A DNA stretch of 64,000 nucleotides, taken from contig CAOLHI010000057.1 in assembly GCA_948474755.1 (NCBI GenBank), positions 868,001 through 932,000 of the forward strand. Direction: 5' to 3'. This document shows positions 9,401-20,140 of the stretch, one piece after another. Source of the DNA: Ctenosaura bakeri (lineage: Eukaryota; Chordata; Lepidosauria; Squamata; Iguanidae). Within the stretch, counting starts at the first letter, position 1, and each line of letters opens with the position of its first letter. The position numbers and the translations under genes are program-made. The notes under the pieces were generated by a model. The model did not search any database and had not been told where the DNA came from. It saw only the letters and a list, made by a program, of their open reading frames with translations.

Positions 9401-12400
9401 TGGATTCCTGCCACTTTCAAGGGAAAGAAAAGGTATGTAGGGTTTGTAGGAGACTGCTTCTTGAACAGCATGGAGACAGTGGTGTGCAGGTCTGACAGGA
9501 TGTCTTGAGAACTATGATGTCTTCAGTGAGAACTATGCTGTCAGTTATGCTGATATGAGTATCTAGAACATGACAGAGAGGTTGCTGATACTCATGAAGC
9601 TGACTGATTATAATCACTTTTGTCTGATCCACATGGGAAAAATGATAATGTCAGATCTGTTTTCAATGTATTGCAAGTGACCTTGAGGGTCAGTTTAGAA
9701 ACCTTCAGAATTTTGTGACAGATGTTGTCGTCTCATCAGTCGTTCTTATTGAAGCCCATAGACCAGGAAGAGAGAAAATACAGCAAACAAACAGTCATTG
9801 GGGAATATTTGCTTCTTTGATAAAGATATTTACTTCCGTGAAGATGGACTACTGGCAACTACCATTATGGCAGTTGGTTCGATGGGTTTGCTAGGAGTCT
9901 CACAAACCAAATCAGGAGACTTTCTGAGAATAGATTAGCAAACATTCAACATTATTAATGGGAAACTTCAACTACATTGATACCTACTGGAAGTGAAACT
10001 GCAAAGAGTGTAAAGTCCAACAAATTCCTTACTTGCTTTATTGACAAAGTCATTTTCTAAAAAGTAGAAGGAGAGGCAAGGGAATCAACTGTGTTGTGCA
10101 AGATAATCACAAATAGAGAAGAACTGGTCAACCATATGGAAGCAGGGTCAACATTTGATAGCCTGATCATTTTCTTCCAGGAAAATATGTGCCCTGTGGC
10201 TGGTGCGTAACTCATGTTTTTCAAAATTAAGGTGGTTTACAGAAGGTGGTTTGCAGTCCCAAGTATCAGAAACTTAGGAAGATTTTTTTAAAAAACAAAC
10301 AACAAGCTGTACAAGCTGGATATTTCTGGGGAAAAGGAACAGAATGGTTTGAAATGACAGTGGCAGAGTAGGGTATACACTCCAGAAATAATAGAGTTGT
10401 CTTTCTCTGCCTTCTTTGTTGATTTATTTATCTTAAATACAGTCAGTATGTAATGAAAAGTGGGAGAAGCAGTGTAGGAGTAGGGAGAAACCTTGGGAGC
10501 ATGTGACCATTTCCTCCTGGCATTTGTTATACAAAAGGAAAATAAAGGCAAATATACTAAGATGCATACTATGGACTTTAAGAAAGTTGATTTCAGCAGG
10601 ATATGCTCAAGCTTCCAAGTGTGGTTGCAAATAATAAAAAGGATTTGGGGTTTCAATTTTCATTTTGTTAAGAGTACAAGGAAGCAGCAGGCCCACTTCA
10701 TGGAGAAGGCAATGATATGTTAACAGGAGACAGAGAAGACAGAACTGCTCAGCACCTTGTATGCCTCAGTCATCTTCCTAAACGAAGCAGTGCCCATTTT
10801 GGTGAGAACAGAATAAGTGAAGTAGTGGGAAGCTCAAAATGGGCAAAAAGGTGGTACAGGAACAGATAGAAGTGACTTTTAGAGCCAAATAAACTGCAAC
10901 CAAAAGGACTAGAGAAACGTACAGATGCAATATCAGTGCCCCCTTTTGAGAATGCTAGAAGAACAGATAAGGACCCTGTGGACTTAAGGAAAACGATACT
11001 GGCTCTTTTTTCAAAAGAGGAGGAAAAGGTATCTGGATAACATTAACCACTCAGCTTGATGCTGATATCAAAAGGTTCTAGAGCAAACCATTAAACAGTA
11101 GGACTCTGAGCACTTAGAAAAGAATGCAATGATTAGTAATAGGCAGCACGTGCTTCTCAAAAATAAGGCATACCAACTAACTGTATCTCCCCTTTTTGGA
11201 TAGAATTACAAGTTCAGTAGATGAGGGGAATATTATGGATATAATGTTCCTTTGTTTCAGTGAAGCTTTGGATAACATTCCTGTGAGGTACTCAAGTCCT
11301 TGTAAATGTTTATGTGTATACATTAGGTGAATTAAGGTGTGATGTTCTATAGTGCATTCTAACTGCATCGGGCTGTGCTTCTTTAAATTATTTGTTCCCA
11401 CATGAGATAATTAAGAATTTAAACAATTTTCTCTGCATTGTAGTCATATCTTCAAATAATGTGCAGTATTTGAAGATACTTTAGCAAAGACAGAAAGCTT
11501 CCATCACCACGGCCACATCTGAAACACTCCTGTCCAGTTCTGGGCACCTCATTTCAGGAAGGATATTGACAAGCTGGAATGTTTCCAGAGAAGGGCGAGC
11601 AAAATGGTGAAGAGTCTAGAAACCATGCTCCATGAGGAGCGGCTTAGGTAGCTGGGTATGTTTAGTCTGGAGAAGAGAAGAGAAGATTAAGAGAGGACAT
11701 GATAGCCATGTTTAAATATTTGAAAGGATATCATATCTATAAGAGAAGAGGATTATTTTCCACTGTTCCAGAGACTGGGGCCATTTTTGCATGACGGGAC
11801 TGTGCCACTGTGGGGACAGGATGTCAGCAGTCACTGGTCATGCTTCCGCATGATGTTATTACTGGCCCCACACCATCTTGTCCCCAAGTGACACGCACAT
11901 ACGGTATTCACAAAATGGGGAAAAAATATCCATTTTGCTCCTAATATCATGTGGCTCTCATACACTTCCCAGACATGTTGAAGGGATGGAAGTATGCTGG
12001 TGACACTTCCTTCCACAGTGCAGCAATGGAAACTGCCCAGCTGCACCGTGGAATGAAGAGGCGGGGTCACTGTGCTCCATTCCGCAGGGAGCGGGTGAGG
12101 TGCAGAGGGGAGCCTTCCTGGCATGCTCCCTTCCCAGCAGGGGTGTTGCGAAGAATGCAACAGGACAACACACGGGAGTATTGTTGTGTGGAAATGGCCT
12201 AGGACAAGGAGCAATGGATTCAAATTACAGGAAAAGAGACTCTACCTAAACCTCTGGGAGAACTTCCTGATGGTCAGAGCTGTCCAGCAGTGGAATATGT
12301 TGCCTCCGAGTGTGGCAGAGTCTCCTTCTTTGGTGGTTTTTAAACAGAGGCTGGATGCCCATCTGTTGGGAGGGCTTTGATGTGGGTTCCTGCATGGCAG

Positions 12401-12452
12401 GGGGTTGGACTGGATAGCCCCTGGGGTCTCTTCCAACTCTGTGATTCTATGA
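9400..12452 (+). mobile_element. decayed long CR1 LINE (ORF1 and ORF2 remains)
   Basis: Frameshifted remains of one long CR1 are readable in order. ORF1 SGNH-esterase region: VGDCFLNSMETVVCR at about 9446, TDYNHFCLIHMGKM near 9603, AHRPGREK near 9754, REDGLL near 9839. ORF2 endonuclease: MGNFNYIDTYW at 9958-9990, then MDFKKVDFSR near 10571. Reverse transcriptase: DRITSSVDEGNIMDIMF near 11200, FSEALDNI near 11258. The C-terminal region from about 11525 (GTCCAGTTCTGGGCACCTC) runs to the 3' end TTCCAACTCTGTGATTCTAT. A piece of the RT between about 11290 and 11520 is missing. A type-B DNA transposon interrupts it at 11779-12199. All frames carry stops, so it is a fossil. Confidence 0.85.
11779..12199. 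mobile_element. GGCC-ended DNA transposon type B, copy 1 (inside CR1)
   Basis: Ends GGCCATTTTTGCATG and GTGTGGAAATGGCC. CR1 sequence reads CCAGAGACTGG before it and TAGGACAAGGAGCAATGG after it; the young CR1 at 54775-55800 has the uninterrupted CAGAGACCAGGACAAGG. The flanks TGG and TAG are compatible with a mutated 3-bp duplication. Body landmarks shared with 26647-27053 and 30873-31291: CACTTCCTTCCACAGTGCAG, TTCCGCAGGGAGCGGGTGAG, GTGCAGAGGGGAGC, CTTCCCAGCAGGGG. 421 bp, no transposase. Confidence 0.85.
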
Positions 12453-13247
12453 TATCATCATCATTCGTCTGCTATCAGAACAGCCAGTCACATGATCTTC
12501 CTTATTTGGCTCCTTCCTCCCCTCCCACCAGCTGCTACATGATCATGTTGGGAAGCAGGAAGAAAGATGAGTCTAGACAGAAAGTGGAGGGAAGAAACAA
12601 GAAATATTCTCCTCATTAGGAATATCTGACACTCAATAATTCCCTCTTTTGCTCCCCCCTCCATGTCTTTGAATATTCTTTCTATCATTGATGGATATCA
12701 TAGTAATTGGTCTGTTGGGAGAGGAAGGAGTGATGGAATATTGGGGGTGAATAGTGATTGGTCGAGTGTTATAGAGTGCTTAAAACAACTGAAGTTTGGT
12801 AGTTGGTATGCATTCAGCTGGAGTATGGAGATCAGGAAAAGTAGAGTTACACTATTAATTTTTTGGTTTAGATAGTTTGCATAAATTCAGTAAAGGAATA
12901 TCTGGGTACATAAGTTAGGCAGGGATATAATAATTTAAGTATTACAATATAAAAGAACTAGATTGAAACACCATGCTTCACTACCCAAAGTAATATTGCT
13001 ACTTTAGTTTTACTTCTGTTATAAATCAAGGTTGTTTGTTCCATACACATGCTTTTTTGTGGCTATGCTAGAAATAAAGATATGTTCAGTTGCCTGTGAT
13101 GGTAGCAAAACATAAGGAGAGTTTAAAACAGAGAATAGGACCAGCCCACAGTTGTATGCTTTTACAGAGAGAGAGTCCAGAGAAAAAGAGTTCAAGCCAA
13201 CACTCAGACTCTTTAGACCACAAATAAGTAAAAAAATAACAGAAAGC
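12453..13247. other. unique-looking DNA, no gene seen
   Basis: No recognisable exon, RNA or repeat. Confidence 0.5.
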
Positions 13248-13309
13248 AAGAGGAATCTGTATTGGATTCAGAACTGACAGTACCTCTAGATAAACAAAGA
13301 AACACCAGG

Positions 13310-13363
13310 ATTCTAAAGGATGTGACCATGTCAGTTAAAGCGGAATCATAGTGCTATCACTAT
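13310..13363. mobile_element. foldback MITE arm, AGTTAAAGTGG subtype
   Basis: AGTTAAAGCGGAATCATAGTG matches the arm at 2805-2897. The same sequence is present in the partner block (33176-33235, reversed), so it predates the duplication. Confidence 0.6.
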
Positions 13364-13480
13364 GGCCATTTCCGCACTAGACTGTTATAGCCGGCCCCTC
13401 CCTGAACTGCAAACCCCAGGATTCCATAGGATGTTGAAAATGGAATGATAGTGCTATAACAGTCTAGTGCAGAAATGACC
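13364..13480. mobile_element. foldback MITE type A, internally deleted
   Basis: Ends GGCCATTTCCGCACTAGACT and GTCTAGTGCAGAAATGACC. Most of the left arm is missing: TTATAG joins directly to CCGGCCCCTCCC. The right arm is complete (CAAACCCCAGGATTCCATAG, TGCTATAACAG). The partner block carries its own copy at the same junction (33011-33174). Confidence 0.8.
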
Positions 13481-14478
13481 AAAGTAATGTGAAAGAATCT
13501 CCTGTGTTGGCTCAGCTAGCTCTCAACTCATTTGGCGAGGACTATAGTTATAGAATTATAGAATTGCTAAATGGGGTGCCATTTCTGTGACACTCATGCT
13601 AAGGAACTCCTGCATTCTGGAGTGAAAAATGCCATTCTTTCTCTGCTAGAGACTGTGAAGAGTTAGGTTTCCACTAACAACATCAATTAGAGGTGTCAAA
13701 AACTACTTTATCTTTTAGGTATGTAAATGTAAGTTCAGCCACTGCATTGATAAAGAAAGGAAACTGTATCAAAGAAGACTCCACTGCCTCTCCCAGGCAA
13801 TTAGATATGAATTAGAGGCAATTATACATGAACTTGGTGGTACTGAAGTTCAGCCAGTAGGCAGGCTTTTTTTTTTTTTTTAATGATACTGTTGATTTAG
13901 TTTTGGTACCAATTGGGACCATCAGTATGCAATATTTTCATTAACTTTTCTATCAGCAGGAACAAATTCAGCTAGCACGCTCCTGAAATATATGCTTCCC
14001 TTCCTCCTCCTGCATTAACTGTAGAGTTGTGCAAATTGGGACATGATCCAAAACTGTGAAACCAGGATTTTTCTTGCTTCCTGGGGAATTGGAACTCCAT
14101 GTGAAATGTTTTCTTTGTAGATAATTAACTTCAGAGGGAAACCCAATGGTTATCTGTATGTGAATTTTGTAGTCATTGAATAATATAAACTTAATTTTTG
14201 TAAGATTTCACCTTACAAAATATCTTGGAAGAATTGTAATTTGCATCCCTTGTGCTAGATATTATCCATATATTTGGCCATTTTGAAATTCCCTCCCTCC
14301 GTCTCTCTTTTTACACCTTATTAAAGTAGAGTAAACTTGTACCCTCCAACTGTCCCAGTTTGTCAGGGACAGTGCTAACTACTCTTCTGTTCTTCCACTG
14401 TTTCAGCTGCTTTTAAAATGTCCCAGTTTCTCTCTCCTGCTTCCACTTTTGTGCTTAGCCTCTCCTTTCCCTGATACG

Positions 14479-14889
14479 GGCCCTTTCTGCACCTTACCTT
14501 CTTCTGGTGCTGGGGTGCGGGGATCGCGCAAGCAGCCTCCGACAAGAGGCTCTCACATCTGGGGTCCTTCGGCTCCACATGAGCTGCCTGCTTGCATGAG
14601 AACCCTGCTTCTTCCTTCCACAGTGCAGCCTGGGAGTTTCCTGGGGCAGGAAGCATGACCGGCATGGCTCTGGAGGCTCTGCACACCATGTAAGTGCACG
14701 CAGGGCCCGGGAGCAATGTGCGATCATGCACCATTTTCAGCTTCCAGCCAAAAATGAAAAGGTGTGCAATTGGTGCCTGCTGGCCCCTGGAGCATCTCAC
14801 GATTGTGAGTGCATCATGCAGATCACTCCTCAAAATCACGCTATGCAACAGGCGCCCTTTTGCATGGAAAATGCCATGCAGAAAGGGCC
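14479..14889 (+). mobile_element. GGCC-ended DNA transposon type C, copy 2
   Basis: Ends GGCCCTTTCTGCACC and GCAGAAAGGGCC. The internal order matches 8560-8980, including GCTGGGGTGCGGGGATCGCG, GCAGGAAGCATGACCGG, CCATGTAAGTGCACG (GTAAGT at 14690-14695) and GGGCCCGGGAGCAATGTGCG. It forms the inner edge of block E copy 1, and its reversed partner is at 31829-32046. A 206-codon minus-strand frame (14375-14995) covers it, but this is an artefact of GC-rich sequence and resembles no known protein. Confidence 0.85.
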
Positions 14890-14899
14890 TTTGTGACAG

Positions 14900-14962
14900 G
14901 GTCACCTTTGAGTCACCATAAAGTTGGAAATAACCTGGAGGCAGATAAGAAAAATAACTACA
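14900..14962 (+). mobile_element. SINE tail fragment
   Basis: GGGTCACCTTTGAGTCACCATAAAGTTGGAAATAACCTGGAGGCAGA is the 3' part of the tRNA-headed SINE, lacking everything upstream. The quoted segment is given only as its position and pattern: GTCACCATAAAGTTGGAAAT. Confidence 0.55.
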
Positions 14963-15429
14963 GCAACAGGGGGAAAGATCAGGTATTTTGGCCAACTGTG
15001 TAAGGAAACACTTAAGATATCTTTTATTTTATTATCATGGCTGTGTAACATAACTGGAAAGTAATTTTCTGTACTGTGTGGTATTGAAGCAATGAAGAGG
15101 AAGATAGGGAGGCAATTTTTAAAGCTAGTAACTTGGAAAAATAATGTAACCAAAATTATCTCGTTACTTATGAAGAACAGGAAAATGAAGAGTTACATTT
15201 GAAAATTATGTACCTGTAACAACGCATCTTTGGGGACCTCTAACTGTAATTAATTCCTCCTTTAAAATAATTTTTATTTTAAAATAAAATGGCATGGAAA
15301 ATGCCATGAGAAAAGGGCCATGCCTTGGACCCTGGGTGCCGGCTGTCCCCACCATGCCTTGGCCCCTTTCCCACAGACACATGTGCATTTTGATATTTAA
15401 AATTTGTGGGGGCCTTGTGCTCCTAACCC
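14963..15429. other. AT-rich DNA, no gene seen
   Basis: A small inverted segment (GGCATGGAAAATGCCATG at 15291-15309, followed by AGAAAAGGGCC) looks like a stray end of a GGCC element. Nothing else is recognised. Confidence 0.45.
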
Positions 15430-15640
15430 TAATGAATGTGGAGGGCCACTGTTACAGGTTTTAATGTGTTTATAACTATTCTAAACAAAATGTTTTAAAA
15501 TGGTTTGTTATTTAATGCTTTTTAATATTCCGCATTACAGATTGTTTTAGCTATATTGTTTTTAACATATAGCGGAAGCCAACTTGGGTCCTATGTGGGA
15601 CAAAAATGAGATATAAATTAATTAAATGATTGCATGATAA
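15430..15640 (+). mobile_element. L2-type LINE 3' end (degraded)
   Basis: T-rich 3' UTR, then GGAAGCCAACTTGGGTCC and GGGACAAAAATGAGATATAA, a decayed version of the GTAAGCCGCCTTGGGTCC...GGCGGGATATAAA end of L2-like LINEs. Confidence 0.5.
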
Positions 15641-16044
15641 ATAAAAATTATTTGACAGTGCTGAAGCTTAAACAAATGATTCTGTTAAAAAAAGAAACAA
15701 GTAGTTGCTACCACAATAGGGTTTAATATATGAAGACAGCACAAAAGTATTAATGAGCTTTTATTGGGAATGAGCCCTCTAAGCCGGTGGTTCTTAACTT
15801 GGGGTCTGGGATCCCTGGAGGAATCTGTGGATCCCTCACAGATGATCTGCAAAGCAGGAGTGTGTGGTGGTGCCAAAACTGCTCCCTTGTTTTGTCAGAG
15901 ATGCAACAGCAGGGGTTGAGAGTGCTGAGGGACACAGTGGCTGGCATATGCACGTGCTCAAACTGTTCCTTCCTTTGCAAAGACATGTAAAAAACCCACA
16001 CACACAACCCATCTGCCACATTCCTGATGAAAGGGACATGGCGG

Positions 16045-16232
16045 CAGGTGTGTCTGCACACCAAACCTATGAGTCTGGAGATCAGGATTTGAATTCTCAC
16101 TTGGCCATGGAAACCTAATGGGTGACCTCAGGCAAGTCACATTCTCCCAGCCTCAGGAAAGGTAAAGGCAACAAATCTTGCCAAGAAACTCCCATGATAG
16201 GTTCACCTTAAGGTCACCATAAGTCAGTTTTC
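16045..16232 (+). mobile_element. tRNA-headed squamate SINE in hAT element
   Basis: CTATGAGTCTGGAGATCAGG, CTTGGCCATGGAAACCTAAT, GGTGACCTCAGGCAAGTCAC and ACCATAAGTCAG are the head, body and tail of the family. The extreme 5' end is missing. Confidence 0.8.
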
Positions 16233-16280
16233 AGGGGGAAGAGCTCTGATGGTTATAAAGAACCTCCTCCTGTCAGCGGC

Positions 16281-16476
16281 TCTTTGTTGTTGTGTGCCTC
16301 CAAGCCACTTCTGTCTTATGGGAACCCTAAGGTGAACCTATCACAGAATTTTTTTGGCAAGATTTGTTCAAAGGGGGTTTGCATTTGCCTTCCTCTGAGG
16401 GTGAGAGAATATGACTTGCCCAAGGTCACCCAGTGTTTGAGCGGAGATTTGAATCCTTATTTCCATAAGCCTGTAA
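16281..16476 (-). mobile_element. tRNA-headed squamate SINE, opposed to its neighbour
   Basis: Tail complement TTGTTGTTGTGTGCCTCCAAG on the left (shown in part), GACTTGCCCAAGGTCACCCA in the body. It is separated from the preceding copy by about 50 bp, so the two form a tail-to-tail inverted pair. Confidence 0.85.
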
Positions 16477-16505
16477 TAAATAAATAAATAAATAAATAAA
16501 TAAAT
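16474..16505. repeat. (AAAT)n microsatellite
   Basis: Pure TAAA run following the SINE. Confidence 0.9.
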
Positions 16506-16711
16506 GACTATTTGAATATTTAAATAAATAGTTGAATATTTATATCTAAATTTAAATATATTTAAATCTTGAACTAAGTCATGGGGTCCACAGCAAGAAA
16601 TTATATTTATGGGGGGGGGGTTCTCTCATAAATAAAAGGTTAAGGACCACTGCTGTAAGCCATATCTTATGATTTCCTGTTAATGATGGTAAGTTTTATG
16701 GCTTTCACAAT

Positions 16712-17167
16712 GGCCATTTCCACGCGGGGTTTTTAAAACTGGGCAGAGCATCCTCCAGGGAGGACATCGGCACCTGGGACCGGACTGGGTTGGACCTACT
16801 TAACGTAGATCCGCAGCCCAACTCACTCCGGAACGACCCCAAGTGGTCGTCCAGTGTGCTTTTGAAAGACCGCTAAAAACAGGTCTTTCAAAAGCACAGA
16901 GCACGCCACTGCAAGCCCGCTCCCTTATGCAGATTTGCAGGCTCACATTGGTGCGAGCCTGCAATCTGCCGGGGGCGGGCTTTAGGCTGGTGAGCTTCAG
17001 CGGTTGGTTGAGACCCTCGACCAACCGGAAGCCACCATTTTCATCCCCGGAGCAGTGTGAAGAAGCAGCCACGCACTGCTCTGGAGCAGCGTGGACTGGA
17101 CCGGGGAGCCCAAAAGTCCGGTGAGTAGTGTCACGGGGTGATTCCCTCGCCCTGTGTGGAAATGGCC
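16712..17167. mobile_element. GGCC-ended DNA transposon type D
   Basis: Perfect ends GGCCATTTCCAC and GTGGAAATGGCC would match after complementing (right end CCTGTGTGGAAATGGCC). 456 bp, GC-rich and CpG-rich against AT-rich flanks. It holds an internal inverted repeat (GTGCTTTTGAAAGACC / GGTCTTTCAAAAGCAC, 16857-16900) and a second one (GCGAGCCTGCAATCTGC region against GCAGATTTGCAGGCTC). A splice-donor-like CCGGTGAGT lies near its right side (GTGAGT 17121-17126). It differs internally from types A-C. It is the only type-D copy seen here. Confidence 0.75.
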
Positions 17168-19904
17168 TATGTTTGCTTTATTTTTATTTTATCTTTGGAA
17201 TTTCTTCATCCAGCCAAGTGGCAAGTGTTGATAGATGTCAGCAATCATGACCCTGCCCCCGTATTCCTATATTTTCTTCCATGAATAAAAGGAGGAGGAG
17301 TGCAAATTCCTTCAAAGCACTTTTCATTTAACAGGAGCTTTCTCAAAGCCCGAGTGACTCTTCTTGGTAGAGTCTAACATCATTCTCATTTAACTCTTTA
17401 GAAGGGCATCCAAATCCCCACTTTTCGGTGCCGCTCTCATAGTGTTATGAATACACACGTTTGGCCTACTGAGTGTGAAACAAAAACAAAAAACAAAATC
17501 CTTTATAAAGAATTCTGCTAAAATATACAGTGTGGCATTCTGAGGGTCCTCATAGGATATTTTATCTATTATTTATTAAAATAATGTCAGCCCCCACCTC
17601 CACATGCCTACTTTTCAAGACACATTAGCTGGAATAATGTTGATATTTTACATGAGTAAATTTTTCTATGGAAGTGGCTGGCTACTGTCGTCTGATGCCC
17701 AATGTTCACATTCATTTCAAGGCCATAGAAACAGAGTTGTGCATACTGTGTCATTGCCATATGTATGCACATTCTCAGGTTTATCTGTCTATCCTTATTA
17801 AAGCTGGGGGCAGTACACCTTCAACTGAATGATCACTTGTGTATTTGATTGCACAGTTGATTGTCTATCTGGTTGCATATGTGGTTCAGTTGCACACAGC
17901 AATGCAATGCCACACATAGCTCGGTTGTGCCCAACATGGTTGGATGCAACATTGTACAATATTGCCATGCACACAAGTGTGCCATAACAGAACCAGTATG
18001 AAACTCTAGATGTAGAAACTGATCCTATGCAACCTCAGTATAGGATCTTGGTCCTAGTCATCACAATGGTTTGGAAGTAGATTTCTTGGTGAATAAATTT
18101 CCCATGAACTAGAGTTCCCAATTCAGGATTGTCCCAGGCCCTGATGTTTCTAGAACAAAACCTGACTTAGGAATGGCCCCTGATTATGTCCCTAAGTGTT
18201 AGGCATTAAGTACTGTACTAACCACAGTAATCTGCAGGTTGTCATTAATTCCAGTACAGAGAGAGAGATAGAAGGGAAATATTTTTGGAAATTAAGACAG
18301 AAATCTTACCTAAAGTTGCTGCTCCCAAATCAAGGTAAAATGAAAGGTTTTTATTCCTTCTCACTGCCTAAGGGAGATGGAATAAGAAACCAGCTGGTTT
18401 GCTAATAGCCAGAAGGTAGATGCAGAGCAGAGTGGAGGGTGAGCCCTAGAACCACCGGAAGAAGAAAGAATTTACTAAGTAAATACATAGATCCCCTGGA
18501 AAGTCTTTTACAAGTTGCAGCAACAAATGAATTAGCCTTACCAACGGCAACAAGCTGCTGCTCTACTAGGTGAGATGGAGATTTGCACTCAGCTCTTACT
18601 TTTTCCCCTCAGTTCAGCTCCCCAAAACTGAACAATTTGTACCTTGTCTCCCACACAAAGATGACATATGAAACCTGGAGGCTCAGGGCTAGGTTCTGAT
18701 ATCTGGGTCTCCTACCATGAACTGTCATGAAAATAAGGTAATAAGCAATGACTAATTTGCAATGTAGACCATTAATAAAGTTGGCAACACTGAAAATGTT
18801 TTCTCCCATTGCATAGTACATAAACCCAATGCAAACTAAAATAAAAATGTGTTCAATTTCCTTAAAAGCCAGAACATCTTCAAAGGTTCCTGAAAATGTT
18901 TTCAGCTACTTCCCTGAAGAGGAAATGCTAGGAATGTGGAGCTACCACTAAAAATGTCCCGCTCAAGTCATTTCCAGTCAGTGCTCACTAGCACTCTAGA
19001 GAGCAGCACTACAGATGACTTTGATATTTAGGCAGGCTCATATCCGTGCAAGTGATCCTTCTGTTTCACATGATCTCAAATCATTTAAGACTTAAACCAG
19101 CACCTTAAATTGTAGAAATTAGTAAGCAACCAATGTAAAGGACCAGATTAGTGCTATCCAAATGCCTAGCTCCCACAACCATTCCATCTTCCACAGTATT
19201 TTAAGCATCTGCAAGGACTATTTCATATTCAATGAATTACAGTAACCTAAGATGGATCTAAGCAAATCATCTCACTTTGGCAAGGCCTACACTTTTCCTT
19301 TCTCAGCTTAAAAAGTGGGCAAATCAGGTATTTGAACATTCAGTTGAGTGCTATAGCATAATTTACAAATGCACTTCATTTCCTTCTGATATCTCATTGT
19401 TTAAGAGAGAGGTTGAATTTTAGCAGCACATTTTTTCTTACTCTCTTTGAAAAATGGCCCTGGAGTTTGACCTCAGGTTTAAAATTGAAACATGGAGTGG
19501 TTTCATTATCACATACACCACATTTCACTCCGATATCTCGGTCCTCAAGATAGATCTAGCCAAAGAATGTATTTGCTTTTGTCACTTTTTTTAAAAAAGT
19601 ATCAAATGGAATTGGTATTTAATGTCTAGTTCTGCCCCTATTAATTCTGCTCTGCTACTATTTTCATACTAAACATTTCAATATGAAATTCCCATGGAGG
19701 TTCACATTTCCCTTGTACCATACTGGAGCAAGTCCCATGGTTTGTGTGGTGGTGTCCCATCACTTGGGAGATCCAGCTAGCAAAAATGATATGCTGTCAA
19801 GAATTTGGGTTTTGTCCAGTAATCACACATCCTGAAGTGTTTTGGGAAATTATTCTATACAGAAATACACTTTTTTTGTTTGTTCTAGAATTGTGGGTTT
19901 ATGT
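17168..19904. other. unique-looking DNA, no gene seen
   Basis: No exon, RNA gene or known repeat. At 17830-17990 there is a region rich in TTGCA/TGCAA words with short palindromes; its origin is unclear. Confidence 0.5.
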
Positions 19905-20140
19905 GCAAAAGATACTGCTTCCAGACAGCCACATTGTACTGCAAGGTTGCTGTTTTCTATAGACAACAGTAGCAATGTTTTGCAACAAAAATCCAATATA
20001 ATAATCTCTTATGCAAAACCCAGCTGTCTAGTACAAAAATGACTAAACGGTTTGTTGTACAAAACAGCTATTTTCTGCACAAGTTTTTTTGTTATGCAAG
20101 ATTGCTGTTCTTGCATAGAAAACAACAGTCTTGCACAAAA
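19905..20140. repeat. cluster of imperfect hairpins
   Basis: Two hairpin-forming stretches built from similar words: GCAAGGTTGCTGTTTTC facing GACAACAGTAGCAATG, and GCAAGATTGCTGTT facing AACAACAGTCTTGC. It looks like a decayed foldback repeat, but no terminal repeats or duplication could be fixed. Confidence 0.4.

Larger units (their letters stand above)
13248..14478 (+). repeat. inverted duplicated block E, copy 1
   Basis: The block is homologous, in reverse orientation, to 32047-33302. Matched landmarks: TTGGATTCAGAACTGA at the outer end; GGCTCAGCTAGCTCTCA; CATCAATTAGAGGTGTCAAA (its partner carries small changes); a T-run at 13869-13882 facing an A-run at 32594-32606; GTTTTCTTTGTAGATAATTA; ACCCTCCAACTGTCCCAGTT; TTTCAGCTGCTTTTAAAATG. 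Both copies carry a foldback MITE at the same point and a type-C element at the inner end. By eye, identity is roughly 75-80% with indels. It is either an old segmental duplication or two copies of a dispersed repeat. A shorter relative of its inner end is at 43300-43395. Confidence 0.85.
15785..16652. mobile_element. hAT-type element, 868 bp, with two nested SINEs
   Basis: Inverted ends: CGGTGGTTCTTAACTTGGGG on the left; the complement of the right end reads CAGTGGTCCTTAACCTTTTA. Flanks CTCTAAGC (15777-15784) and CTGTAAGC (16653-16660) agree at 7 of 8, the 8-bp duplication of hAT transposons. The original interior includes GGGGTCTGGGATCCCTGGAG and a right-hand GGGGTCCACAGCAAG. Without the two SINEs it is about 480 bp, too short for a transposase, so it is a non-autonomous derivative. 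Confidence 0.85.

Noticed and set aside
10288..10656. 122-codon minus-strand frame
   Set aside because: It lies antisense within the decayed CR1 and resembles nothing known.
11831..12223. 130-codon minus-strand frame
   Set aside because: It lies within the type-B transposon and ends in CR1, so it cannot be a host gene.
14375..14995. 206-codon minus-strand open frame
   Set aside because: It covers the type-C transposon and its flanks. Length comes from GC-rich composition; the other type-C copies do not keep the frame and no protein family is recognisable.
17830..17990. TTGCA/TGCAA-rich stretch, with a similar one at 47560-47700
   Set aside because: Both share short words (TTGCATATGTGGTT-like) but could not be aligned over any useful length.
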